Shown: positions 8,205-16,470 of the stretch, in pieces
Position numbering within the stretch: the stretch's first letter is position 1
How the letters are laid out: every line of letters begins with the position of its first letter
NCBI GenBank assembly: GCA_035456405.1
Contig: DATIDG010000049.1
Span: forward strand, 62,001 to 126,000
Source: JAGVSZ01 sp035456405
GTDB lineage: Bacteria; Pseudomonadota; Gammaproteobacteria; Burkholderiales; SG8-39
Direction: 5' to 3'
DNA: 64,000 nt
Made by a program: the position numbers and the translations under genes
The notes under the pieces: generated by a model
What the model saw: the letters and a program-made list of their open reading frames with translations, nothing else
Database searches by the model: none
Told to the model about the DNA's origin: nothing

Positions 8205-9296
8205 CTACGCGGCTCTTTGCGCAGGTGCGTTTCCGTAGCCGATGTTGCCTTTCTCGAGCTGCGTGAGGATCTTGCGGCAGCGCACCAGCGCCTGATCCGA
8301 GCGCAGATAGACCTCGTGATAATCGTCGTCGGGATACTCGAACATGCGCTGCTGCAACTCGAGCGCCCAGCGATCCTCGTCCATCACGGCGGGGAACATC
8401 TCAGCGATGCGCGCGGTGCAGGTCTTCGCCGGATCGCTCGCCGCCCGGCTGCCGCTCGGGGTGCTGACCCAGAGCCGCCAGACGTGGTTGCGGGCGTCGA
8501 TAGGCGTGTGGGCGTGATGAATCACGTAGCCGAACTCGTGCTCCGCCTGGCCGAGCTTCCCGGGCGGTGCGCAGCGCAACTCCACGCGCGTCAGGCCGGG
8601 CGCGACCATGTGGTGCGTGTGCCAGCGGTCCACGACCGGGACGCCCCACCACTCGACCATGAACGGCGGCTGCCTGTAGCCCTGCACGCGGCGGATCGTC
8701 TTTACCGTGGGCGTTCCCCACAGCGTCTCCTCCACCAGCTCGATCGGGATCTTGCTCTGCTCGATGTCGCCGATGTTGCCGTCGTGCAGCGGGTAGAAGT
8801 GCGTGATGTCGAGCAGGTTCTCGATCAGCAGGACGTAGTTCGCCGGCACGTGCACCGGATCGAACATGTGCGTTTCCCAGGCGGCGCCGGCCAGCTCCGG
8901 TGTGCGCGGCACCTGCACCTCGCCGATCTTCGCCGGATCGCCGGGCCAGATCCACACCAGGCCGTCCTGCTCGAGCGCGGGGAAGGGCTTGAGCTTGGCC
9001 TTGGAAGGGATCGGCAGGTCGAGTTGCGAGGGGATGCGTACACACCTGCCGGACGGCTCGTAGCAGAAACCGTGGTAGGGGCATTCGAGCACGCCGTCCG
9101 CGAGCACGCGCCCCTCCGAGAGAGGCATGCGCTTGTGGACGCAGCGGTCGTCGAAGACCGCGATCTTGCCGTCGCGCGCGCGCCAGACGAGCACCGGGCG
9201 GTTGCCGATCTTCTGGCCCTTCGGCTGGTCGACGGGGAATTCTTCGGACCGTCCGGCCACGTACCAGGCGTTTTCGACAAACGTATTCACGGGCAT
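8205..9296 (-). CDS. Rieske non-heme iron oxygenase, VanA-like subunit
   Basis: A 363-residue oxygenase component. The Rieske [2Fe-2S] ligands are Cys52-x-His54 and Cys72-x2-His75 (CPYHGFCY). The catalytic mononuclear iron site is visible as ENLLDITHFYPLH with Asp163, His166 and His171. The length and the opening NTFVENAWYVAGR resemble O-demethylases and other single-subunit ring-hydroxylating oxygenases. No reductase gene lies beside it, so electrons must come from elsewhere. Substrate is unknown; the liv transporter and CoA-transferases nearby suggest an aromatic acid or phenolic. Confidence 0.9.
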   Translation of the reverse strand: MPVNTFVENAWYVAGRSEEFPVDQPKGQKIGNRPVLVWRARDGKIAVFDDRCVHKRMPLSEGRVLADGVLECPYHGFCYEPSGRCVRIPSQLDLPIPSKAKLKPFPALEQDGLVWIWPGDPAKIGEVQVPRTPELAGAAWETHMFDPVHVPANYVLLIENLLDITHFYPLHDGNIGDIEQSKIPIELVEETLWGTPTVKTIRRVQGYRQPPFMVEWWGVPVVDRWHTHHMVAPGLTRVELRCAPPGKLGQAEHEFGYVIHHAHTPIDARNHVWRLWVSTPSGSRAASDPAKTCTARIAEMFPAVMDEDRWALELQQRMFEYPDDDYHEVYLRSDQALVRCRKILTQLEKGNIGYGNAPAQRAA

Positions 9297-9431
9297 GGCG
9301 ATCCCTCGACAGGAAGATCACCGCGGCTGCGGCGATAGGCGCGGAAACGATAATCGATCGCAGCGTGCGCCGCCAACGCGATTGGTGATGAGGATCATCG
9401 GCATCGCTGATGTTGGTGTGCCACCGACAAG

Positions 9432-9983
9432 TCAGACCTGCCCGGCAACCGGTGCCACGTGCCCCTCGAATTCGACCTGCAGCGCATCGTTGAGCTTGTT
9501 GAACAGGCCGCACAGGCCGATGCGCACGGTCAACTCGACGATCTGGCGATCGGTGAAGTGCTTGCGCAGCGCATCGAACACCTGATCGCGGATCCCCCAG
9601 GGGCGCTCGGTCACGAGCTTCGCGTAGTCGCGGACCAGGCGCTCCACCTCGTCCAGCCCCGGGACCTCGGGATCCAGGATGCGATCGACCGTCTCTGCCG
9701 GGAGCCCCATGTTCCTCAGCACCGGGCCGTGATGCCCAATGCAGTACTTGCACCCATTCACCGCGCTCGTTGCGACGACCGCGATCTCGACGAGGCGCGG
9801 CGGCAGTGCACCCTCCTCCCGCATCGCAGCAGTCAGCCCGTAGAGATAACGAAAGACCATCGGCGAATGACCGAGCACGCCCGTCTGGTTGCCGAAGCTA
9901 CCGTACTCGTGCGCGAACCGGTGATACAGCGGGTGTAGATCGGCAGGGAGCTCGGCTTCTGGGACGCATGGAACCCTCGCCAT
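9432..9983 (-). CDS. Carboxymuconolactone decarboxylase/AhpD-like protein
   Basis: A 183-residue helical protein. The redox-type motif Cys78-x2-Cys81-x3-His85 (CKYCIGHH) and upstream Glu67 match the AhpD-like branch rather than the true decarboxylase branch of the family. It may reduce peroxides or act in ring-compound breakdown. It sits between the acyl-CoA dehydrogenase and Rieske genes on the same strand, 27 nt after the former, so it is probably part of the same catabolic unit. Confidence 0.85.
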   Translation of the reverse strand: MARVPCVPEAELPADLHPLYHRFAHEYGSFGNQTGVLGHSPMVFRYLYGLTAAMREEGALPPRLVEIAVVATSAVNGCKYCIGHHGPVLRNMGLPAETVDRILDPEVPGLDEVERLVRDYAKLVTERPWGIRDQVFDALRKHFTDRQIVELTVRIGLCGLFNKLNDALQVEFEGHVAPVAGQV

Positions 9984-10010
9984 GGTTGGGCCCTCTCGAA
10001 TCGAGGGTTT

Positions 10011-11171
10011 CTAGTACGACCGCGGCAACGCGAGCACGTGCTCGGCGATGTAGGAGAGCACGAGGTTGGTCGAGATCGGCGCGATCTGGTAGAGCCGCGT
10101 CTCGCGGAACTTGCGCTCGACGTCGTACTCCTCCGCAAAGGCGAAGCCGCCGTGGGTCTGCATGCACATGTCCGCGGCTTGCCATGACGCTTCCGACGCG
10201 AGTTGCTTGGCCATGTTCGCCTCGGCCCCGCACGGCTTGCCGTGTTCGTAGAGATCGCACGCGCGCTCGACCATCAGGGCGGCCGCGCGCATCGACATGT
10301 AGGCACGCGCGATCGGGAACTGGACACCCTGGTTCTGGCCGATCGGCCGCCCGAAGACATTGCGCTCGACCGCATAGTTCCTGGCCTTGTCGATGAACCA
10401 GCGTGCGTCGCCGATGCACTCGGCGCCGATCAGGATGCGCTCGGCGTTCATGCCGTCGAGGATGTAGCGGAAGCCCCTGCCTTCCTCGCCGATCAGGTTC
10501 TCCGCCGGCACCTCCATGTTGTCGAAGAACACCTCGGTCGTGGAGTGGTTGATCATCGTCCGGATCGGCCGGATGGTGAGGCCGTGCCCGAGCACCTTCC
10601 GCATGTCGACGAGGAACACCGACATGCCTTCGGTCTTCTTCGCCGCCTGGTCGCGCGGCGTGGTGCGCGCGAGCAGCAGCATCAGGTCGGAGTGCTCGGC
10701 GCGCGAGGTCCACACCTTCTGGCCGTTCACGACGTACCTGTCGCCCTTGCGGACGGCGGTGGTGCGGATAGAGGTCGTGTCGGTGCCGGCGGTCGGCTCG
10801 GTCACGCCGAACGCCTGCAGGCGGAGCTCGCCGGTCGCGATCTTGGGTAGGTACGCACGCTTCTGCGCCTCGGTCCCGTGGCGGAGCAGCGTGCCCATGA
10901 TGTACATCTGCGCGTGCGTCGCGGCGCCGTTCGCGCCGCTCGCCTGGATCTCCTCGAGGATCGTCGCGGCAAACGAGAGGCCGAGGCCGCTCCCGCCATA
11001 CGCCTCGGGGATCAGGCACGACAGGTAGCCCGCCTCGGTGAGGGCGCGCACGAACTCCGTCGGGTACTTGCGGTCGCGATCGAGCGCACGCCAGTACTCC
11101 CCGGGGAAGCCGGCGCACAGCTTCGAGACGGCGGAACGGATCTCCTGCAGGTCCTGCTCGCGGGTGCTCAT
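10011..11171 (-). CDS. Acyl-CoA dehydrogenase family flavoprotein
   Basis: A 386-residue protein with the acyl-CoA dehydrogenase layout: helical N-domain, the middle FAD-binding segment AFGVTEPTAGTDTTSIRTTA, and the C-terminal helical part with QTHGGFAFAEEYDVER. The position that normally carries the catalytic base (the YEGT motif of medium-chain enzymes) reads YQIAPISTN, so no Glu is present there. It may use a base elsewhere or catalyse a different flavin reaction. It heads the leftward catabolic genes and is divergent from the CoA-transferase at 11243. Confidence 0.88.
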   Translation of the reverse strand: MSTREQDLQEIRSAVSKLCAGFPGEYWRALDRDRKYPTEFVRALTEAGYLSCLIPEAYGGSGLGLSFAATILEEIQASGANGAATHAQMYIMGTLLRHGTEAQKRAYLPKIATGELRLQAFGVTEPTAGTDTTSIRTTAVRKGDRYVVNGQKVWTSRAEHSDLMLLLARTTPRDQAAKKTEGMSVFLVDMRKVLGHGLTIRPIRTMINHSTTEVFFDNMEVPAENLIGEEGRGFRYILDGMNAERILIGAECIGDARWFIDKARNYAVERNVFGRPIGQNQGVQFPIARAYMSMRAAALMVERACDLYEHGKPCGAEANMAKQLASEASWQAADMCMQTHGGFAFAEEYDVERKFRETRLYQIAPISTNLVLSYIAEHVLALPRSY

Positions 11172-11242
11172 GGGGTGAGTTCGATCGTCGGGATGGGCGG
11201 GCAGGCTATGATAGCGCCCTTGCTCAACGCAACGGCGTCCAG
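11172..11242. promoter_or_regulatory. Divergent spacer between acyl-CoA dehydrogenase and CoA-transferase
   Basis: This 71-nt spacer must hold the start signals of both divergent genes. In the plus direction a TATGAT hexamer (11207-11212) fits a sigma-70 -10 box about 30 nt before the ATG at 11243; no good -35 box is visible. A shared spacer suggests joint control of the two units. Confidence 0.3.
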
Positions 11243-12436
11243 ATGCCGAGAGTCCCCGCGTCCACCGCGCTCGCGCGTTTCCGCATCGTCGACCTGACGC
11301 GCGTGCGCGCCGGGCCGACGTGCGTCAAGCAGTTCGCCGACTTCGGCGCCGACGTGATCAAGGTCGAGTCCCCGCCCGGCGTCGACCCGAACGAGGACAT
11401 GGGCGGCCCGCGCCACGGCCCGGACTTCCAGAACCTGCACCGGAACAAGCGCTCGATCACGCTCAACCTCAAGCTCGACGAGGGCCGAGCGATCCTCTAC
11501 CGGCTGGTGCAGACCGCAGACGTCGTCGTCGAGAACTACCGGCCCGACGTGAAGTACAGGCTCGGCGTCGACTACGAGACGCTGCGGGCAGTGAACCCGC
11601 GCATCATCCTCGCGAGCATCTCCGGCTTCGGCCAGGACGGCCCCTACCGCGAGCGGCCGGGCTTCGACCAGATCGCGCAGGGCATGAGCGGGTTGATGTC
11701 GGTCACCGGGCAGCCGGGAGAGGGTCCGATGCGCACCGGCACCGCGATCGCGGACATCGCGGCCGGCCTCTACGCGGCGCTCGGCATCATGACGGCGCTG
11801 CTGGAGCGCGAGCAGTCGGGCACCGGGCAGTGGGTGCAGTCGTCGCTGCTACAGGCGGGAATCGGGCTCATGGACTTCCAGGCCGCGCGCTACCTCATGA
11901 AAGGCGAGGTCCCGGGCCAGGTCGGCAACGATCATCCCACCAGCATGCCGACCTCGGCGTACCGGACCGCCGACGGCTACATCAACGTGGGCGCGTCCGG
12001 CGACGGCATGTGGACGCGGCTGTGCAGGGCGCTGGGCCGCACCGATCTCCTCGAGCGTGCCGACTTCCAGGGACAGGCGAACCGCGCTCGGAACCGCGCG
12101 GCGCTGAACGCCGCGCTCAACGAGGCGTTCGGCAGCCGGACGAGCGCGGCGTGGATCGCGATCCTCAACGAGGCGGGCGTGCCGTGCGGCCCGATCTACT
12201 CGGTGGACAAGGTCTTCGACGATCCGCAGGTCAGGCACCTCGAGGCGGCGGCTCCGGTCGAGCATCCGACGCTCGGCACGATCCGGCTCGTCAACCAGGC
12301 GGCGAAGCTCTCGCGTACGCCGGCTTCACTGGCAACCGCGACGCCCGAGTTGGGGGAGCACACCGAAGAGGTCCTGCACGAGCTGGGCTACGGCGCGGCC
12401 GCCATCGTGCGGCTGCGCGAGGCACGGGTCATCTAG
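11243..12436 (+). CDS. CaiB/BaiF family class III CoA-transferase
   Basis: A 397-residue enzyme with the family hallmarks FRIVDLTRVRAGPTCVKQFADFG and NRNKRSITLNL. The segment ADIAAGLYAALG carries the acyl-accepting aspartate. It is a paralogue of the enzyme at 758-1939 but sequence-divergent and transcribed the other way. The crotonase-fold gene follows 15 nt downstream, so both probably act on the same CoA thioester. Confidence 0.9.
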   Translation: MPRVPASTALARFRIVDLTRVRAGPTCVKQFADFGADVIKVESPPGVDPNEDMGGPRHGPDFQNLHRNKRSITLNLKLDEGRAILYRLVQTADVVVENYRPDVKYRLGVDYETLRAVNPRIILASISGFGQDGPYRERPGFDQIAQGMSGLMSVTGQPGEGPMRTGTAIADIAAGLYAALGIMTALLEREQSGTGQWVQSSLLQAGIGLMDFQAARYLMKGEVPGQVGNDHPTSMPTSAYRTADGYINVGASGDGMWTRLCRALGRTDLLERADFQGQANRARNRAALNAALNEAFGSRTSAAWIAILNEAGVPCGPIYSVDKVFDDPQVRHLEAAAPVEHPTLGTIRLVNQAAKLSRTPASLATATPELGEHTEEVLHELGYGAAAIVRLREARVI

Positions 12437-12451
12437 GAAGGCGGCAAGGCA

Positions 12452-13273
12452 ATGGGCGCGAAGGACGCAACGCGAAAGGCGGAGAAGAAGGCGGCCGAGC
12501 TCGTCACGCGGCGCGAAGGCGCGGTCGGCTGGATCGTGTTCTCGAACCCGACGCGGTTCAACGCGATGACCTTCGACATGTGGCGCGCCCTGCCCGAGGC
12601 GCTCGCGGCGTTCGACGCCGACGATGCGGTGCGCCTCGTCGTGCTCGCCGGGGATGGAGACAGGGCGTTCGTCTCGGGCGCCGATATCTCGCAGTTCGAG
12701 CAGAACCGGGCGAGCGAGGACGCGCGCGCCGCGTACAACCGCGCGGTGGAGGCCGCATACCTTGCCCCGATCCTGTGCGCCAAGCCGGTCGTCGCGAAGG
12801 TCCGCGGCATCTGCATGGGCGGCGGGCTCGGACTCGCAGCCGCGTGCGACGTGCGCTTCTGCAGTGACGACGCGGTGTTCCGCATGCCCGCCGCGCGGCT
12901 CGGACTCGGCTACAGCTACACCGGGATGCGGCGATTCGTCCAGGTGCTCGGTGCGGCGAACACTGCCGACATCTTCTTCAGCGCGTGCAAGTTCGACGCG
13001 CAGGACGCCCTGCGGATGGGTTTCGTGCGCCAGGTGGTGCCGGCCGCCCAGCTCGACCGCGCGGTCGCCGACTACGCGACAACGGTGGGCGAGAACGCGC
13101 CGCTGTCGCTCATCGCGGCCAAAGCGGCGATCCGCGAAGTGCTGAAGGACGCCGGGGACCGCGATCTCGCGGGCCTCCAGCAGAAGATCGACGCATGCTT
13201 CGCGAGCGCCGACTACACCGAGGGCCGCAGGGCCTTCATGGAGAAGCGGACTCCGGACTTCAAGGGGCGCTGA
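12452..13273 (+). CDS. Enoyl-CoA hydratase/isomerase (crotonase) family protein lacking both catalytic Glu
   Basis: A 273-residue crotonase-fold enzyme. Oxyanion-hole segments are present (FVSGADISQF and GICMGGGLGLA). The two glutamates used by enoyl-CoA hydratases are absent: GGGCE is GGGLG, and the PE..LG position is PAARLGL. Hydration of a double bond is therefore unlikely. Isomerase, decarboxylase, thioesterase or lyase activity on a CoA thioester are options seen in the superfamily. A charged 15-residue leader (GAKDATRKAEKKAAE) precedes the fold. Likely operon with the CoA-transferase upstream. Confidence 0.88.
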   Translation: MGAKDATRKAEKKAAELVTRREGAVGWIVFSNPTRFNAMTFDMWRALPEALAAFDADDAVRLVVLAGDGDRAFVSGADISQFEQNRASEDARAAYNRAVEAAYLAPILCAKPVVAKVRGICMGGGLGLAAACDVRFCSDDAVFRMPAARLGLGYSYTGMRRFVQVLGAANTADIFFSACKFDAQDALRMGFVRQVVPAAQLDRAVADYATTVGENAPLSLIAAKAAIREVLKDAGDRDLAGLQQKIDACFASADYTEGRRAFMEKRTPDFKGR

Positions 13274-13324
13274 AGCAGCGGGCTGACGCCCTCTAAGGCT
13301 CTCTGGAATTTGTCGCAGGCGCCG

Positions 13325-14080
13325 TCAGGCGCCGAGGTTGAGCACCACGCCCGACAGGTGGCTCGCCCGGTCCGAGGCGAGGAAGGCGACCGTGTCGGCG
13401 ACGTTTTCGGGCTCGATCACGCGCCCGAAGCTGCCGTCCTTCAGCACCTCGTCGGCGCGCGACTCGTCGCCGTACTTCTGCTTCGCCACGCTGCGCACCA
13501 GCGTCATGATCCGGTCGGTGCGCGTCGCCGGCGGGTGCACCGCGACCACCCGCACGCCGAACTCCGGCGTCTTGTTGCCGAGCCCCTTGGTGAACGCGGC
13601 GAGTCCGGCGTTGGCGACCGCCCCGCAGATGTACTCGTAGCTCGGCTTTTCGCCCGCCATGCCGATCACGTTCACGATCACGCCGCGCCCGCGGGCCTTC
13701 ATCCCGCCGAGCATTTCGCGCGTCATGTTGACGTAGCCGAAGAGCTTCAGGTCCCACGCGTGGCGCCACCGCGCCTCGTCGAGGTCGAGCAGCGAGCCGC
13801 CCGGGATGTCGCCGGCGTTGTTCACGAGGATGTCGACAGCGCCCGCGGACGCGGCGACGCGCTTCACCGCGGCGCCGTCGCGCAGGTCGGCGGCGTGCAG
13901 GGTGACCTCGACCGGATGCTTCGCGCGCACCGCGGCGCGCGCCCCGTCCAGCCGTCCCTGGTCGCGCGACACGAGATGGAGATTGCAGCCTTCCGCCGCG
14001 AAGCGCATCGCGCACGCGAGGCCGATGCCCTTGGAGCCGCCGGTGATAAGCACGTGCCTGCCCTTGAGTCCGAGGTCCAT
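13325..14080 (-). CDS. SDR-family oxidoreductase with divergent active site
   Basis: A 251-residue short-chain dehydrogenase. The N-terminal ITGGSKGIGLA (TGxxxGxG) binds NAD(P), and NNAGDIPGG is the structural NNAG motif. The usual Tyr-x3-Lys pair is replaced by YEYICGAVANAG, where no Lys sits four residues after a Tyr. The reading frame is extended upstream, but the ATG at 14080 has GGAGAAGGAG just before it and the dinucleotide fold starts a few residues later. It is convergent with the crotonase-fold gene and divergent from the Rieske gene at 14148. Confidence 0.85.
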   Translation of the reverse strand: MDLGLKGRHVLITGGSKGIGLACAMRFAAEGCNLHLVSRDQGRLDGARAAVRAKHPVEVTLHAADLRDGAAVKRVAASAGAVDILVNNAGDIPGGSLLDLDEARWRHAWDLKLFGYVNMTREMLGGMKARGRGVIVNVIGMAGEKPSYEYICGAVANAGLAAFTKGLGNKTPEFGVRVVAVHPPATRTDRIMTLVRSVAKQKYGDESRADEVLKDGSFGRVIEPENVADTVAFLASDRASHLSGVVLNLGA

Positions 14081-14147
14081 CGCCGCTCCTTCTCCTGGAA
14101 AGCGGCGATGGTATAACGCGCTGGTCGACGGCGAAGAGAGGGGTGCG

Positions 14148-15296
14148 ATGGAGCAGGCGGGGACGACCATGGCCGCGGCGCTCGCCGCAACTTGCCGGCC
14201 GCTCGCCGAAGCGCGCACCCTGCCGCGCCGCGTCTATACCGACGCGCAGGTCTTCGCGCTGGAGGGGAGGGTGCTCTTCGCCCGCATGTGGCTCTGCGTC
14301 GCGCGAGAGGAGGATCTGCCCGACCCCGGCTGCTACCTCACGCATGCGATCGGCGACGAGCGGCTCCTCGTCCTACGGGGCGACGACGGCATGCTCAGGG
14401 CGTTCTTCAACGTGTGCCGGCACCGCGGCGCGCGGCTCGTGGACGAACCGTGCGGGCGGCTGCGGGGCGCCCTGAGCTGCCCCTACCACGCGTGGACCTA
14501 CGCGCTCGACGGTCGGCTGCTGCGCGCGCCGCGCGCGGAAACCGGGTTCCGGGCGGAGGACTTCCCGCTCGCGCAGGTCCGGCTGGAGATCTTCGGCGGG
14601 TTCGTGTTCGTGAACCTCGATCGAAGCGCGCCGGCGCTCAGCGAGGCGCTCGCCGACCTGCCCGATCTCGGCCGCTATCGCCTCGCCGGGCTGCGGCGCG
14701 CGCGGCAGGTCGAGTACGTCGTGGAGGCCAACTGGAAGGTCATCGCCGAGAACTACAGCGAGTGCTACCACTGCCCCCTGGTGCACCCGCAGCTGAGCCG
14801 CATCAGCGATCTTACCGGCGGGTTCTTCCAGAGCGGGGCGTGCTTCAACGGCGGCCCGATGCAGCTGCGCGAAGGTTTCACGACCATGTCCATGATCGGC
14901 GCGACTGGCCTGGCGCCGATCGCGGGGCTGTCGGACGCCGACCGCCGCGTGGTGAACTACTACCTCGTGTATCCGAACCTGATGCTCGGCCTGCACCCGC
15001 AGTACGCCCTCGTCCACCGCGCCTGGCCGCTCGCCGCGGATCGAACGCGCGTCGCGTGCGAATGGCTCTTCCCGCCGGAGACTCTGGCCGCACCGGGCTT
15101 CGATCCCGCCGACATGGTCGACTTCTGGGACCTCACCAACCGCCAGGACTGGGCCCTGTGCGAGCGCGTGCAGCGCGGCGCGGCGTCGGCGGGCTATGTG
15201 CCCGGCCCGTATCACCCGACCGAGCGCTGCGTGCACGCCTTCGACCGGTGGTACGCCCGTGCGATCGCGCCGCACCTCGCCGCGGCTATTCCCTGA
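14148..15296 (+). CDS. Aromatic ring-hydroxylating (Rieske) oxygenase alpha subunit
   Basis: A 382-residue oxygenase. Rieske ligands are Cys90-x-His92 and Cys111-x2-His114 (CPYHAWTY). The mononuclear iron region reads ENYSECYHCPLVHP, with Asn202, His208 and His213 in the expected places. The ENYxECYHC pattern is that of the carnitine/choline/phenylpropionate-type alpha subunits rather than the VanA type, so this is not a duplicate of the gene at 8205. GAGAGGGG precedes the start; ATG 14169 is an alternative. The last 11 nt overlap the convergent hydrolase gene. No reductase is adjacent. Confidence 0.9.
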   Translation: MEQAGTTMAAALAATCRPLAEARTLPRRVYTDAQVFALEGRVLFARMWLCVAREEDLPDPGCYLTHAIGDERLLVLRGDDGMLRAFFNVCRHRGARLVDEPCGRLRGALSCPYHAWTYALDGRLLRAPRAETGFRAEDFPLAQVRLEIFGGFVFVNLDRSAPALSEALADLPDLGRYRLAGLRRARQVEYVVEANWKVIAENYSECYHCPLVHPQLSRISDLTGGFFQSGACFNGGPMQLREGFTTMSMIGATGLAPIAGLSDADRRVVNYYLVYPNLMLGLHPQYALVHRAWPLAADRTRVACEWLFPPETLAAPGFDPADMVDFWDLTNRQDWALCERVQRGAASAGYVPGPYHPTERCVHAFDRWYARAIAPHLAAAIP

Positions 15297-16170
15297 CGAA
15301 TCCGAGGATGCCGCCGCCGAGCGAGCGGGGATCGCGCCGCTCCCAGCGGCCCGCTTCCACCGCTGCGAAGAAGTCCGCGACGGCCGCGTTGAAGGCCTCC
15401 GAGTCCTCGATGTTGATGGTGTGGCCCGCGCGCGGCATGACGAGCAGACCGGCGGTCGGGATCGACCGCTTCAGGAGGATGCTCGCCTCCAGGCACGGGT
15501 CGTCCTCGTCGCCGGTCATCACCAGCGTCGGCACGTCGATTCGCTTCATGTCCGCGACGAGCTGGTAGAGCATCGGGCGGCGCATCTGCACGCCGCGCAG
15601 CGTGAGCGCCGACCCGGTCGGCGAGTGGTCCGCGAGCTGGTCGGCGAACTCCTGCCAGGCGCGCGGGTTCTTGTTCTGGAACTGCACGCGCGTCGGCCCG
15701 AGCGAGTACTTGATGGCCGCCTTCGCGCCCTCGGCGACGAAGGCGGCAGCGGCTGCCTCGCACTCGGCGCGGAAGGCGTCTTCCGCGCCGGGCTGCGCGC
15801 CGTAGCCGCAGCCTGCGATCACGAGGGAGCGCGCGCGGGCCGGATGCTTCAGGCCGACGTGCAGCGTCGCGAACCCGCCCATCGACAACCCGACGACGTG
15901 CGCCTTGTCGACCTTCAGATGGTCGAGGACCGCGACGACGTCGTCGCGGGCGCACTCCTGGGAGTACTTCGAAAGGTCGTCCGGAACGTCCGAAGGGGGA
16001 TATCCGCGCGCGCTGAAAGTGATGCTGCGGTAGCGGCGCGAGAAGTGCCGCATCTGCGGCTCCCAGCTGCGATGGTCGCCTGCGAACTCGTGCACGAAGA
16101 TGACGGTGTTGCCGCGGCCGGCCTCCTCGTAGTAGAGCCGGACGCCGTCGCTTGCGGTCGCATGGGGCAT
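15286..16170 (-). CDS. Alpha/beta hydrolase
   Basis: A 294-residue hydrolase related to 3-oxoadipate enol-lactonase and C-C bond hydrolases. The nucleophile elbow is GLSMGG, the acid is in TGDEDDP and the catalytic His is in RAGHTINIED, which completes the triad. The start at 16170 has GGAGGT 6 nt upstream. Its 3' end overlaps the Rieske gene by 11 nt on the opposite strand. Two Rieske enzymes nearby suggest a ring-cleavage or ester-hydrolysis step, which is inference. Confidence 0.9.
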   Translation of the reverse strand: MPHATASDGVRLYYEEAGRGNTVIFVHEFAGDHRSWEPQMRHFSRRYRSITFSARGYPPSDVPDDLSKYSQECARDDVVAVLDHLKVDKAHVVGLSMGGFATLHVGLKHPARARSLVIAGCGYGAQPGAEDAFRAECEAAAAAFVAEGAKAAIKYSLGPTRVQFQNKNPRAWQEFADQLADHSPTGSALTLRGVQMRRPMLYQLVADMKRIDVPTLVMTGDEDDPCLEASILLKRSIPTAGLLVMPRAGHTINIEDSEAFNAAVADFFAAVEAGRWERRDPRSLGGGILGFVRE

Positions 16171-16240
16171 CGGGACCTCCGTGATGGGAAGGCGCGAAGC
16201 GTACCCGAAGGACCCGAAGAGCAGCCGTTGCCGTAAGATT

Positions 16241-16275
16241 GAAGGAAAAAGAAAGGGCCGTGCTGTGCACGGCCC
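16241..16275 (-). terminator. Intrinsic terminator with no gene in front of it
   Basis: Read on the minus strand, GGGCCGTGC-ACA-GCACGGCCC forms a perfect 9-bp stem with a 3-nt loop, followed directly by TTTCTTTTT. That is a textbook Rho-independent terminator. It points leftwards but lies upstream of the hydrolase start (16170) and downstream of no annotated minus-strand gene, since the WYL gene at 16471 runs the other way. Either it ends a small RNA or it attenuates the hydrolase transcript. Confidence 0.7.
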
Positions 16276-16400
16276 GCAAGTTACCGCAGGGGAACTCTCG
16301 ACTGCATCGCGTCCCGGCTGGGACCCGTTTCGCGTTGCGATGACGACGGGACAAAGGTAGCAGAGCGCGGTGCGACGGAGCGCGTTCTGTGACAAGTTTT
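16276..16400 (-). ncRNA. Candidate small RNA ending at the 16241-16275 terminator
   Basis: The only minus-strand sequence that could feed the terminator is this stretch of about 125 nt. It contains a small perfect hairpin (GTCCC-AGCC-GGGAC at 16311-16324) and no convincing ORF. A TGCTACCTT element (16354-16362, extended -10-like) could start a transcript of about 105 nt, but no matching -35 is seen. An attenuating leader of the hydrolase gene is the main alternative. Confidence 0.3.
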
Positions 16401-16470
16401 TGCAACCACGGCTGCGGCGACGCCGCCGTGCGCCGCAAAGTGACACGGATCCGTCATCCGCAACGAACCT

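Noticed and set aside
12452..13273. Plain enoyl-CoA hydratase call
   Set aside because: Both catalytic glutamates are missing, so only the family name is kept.
13321..13337. GGCGCC-GTCA-GGCGCC hairpin at the SDR gene end
   Set aside because: It lies mainly inside coding sequence and no T-run follows; too weak to call a terminator.
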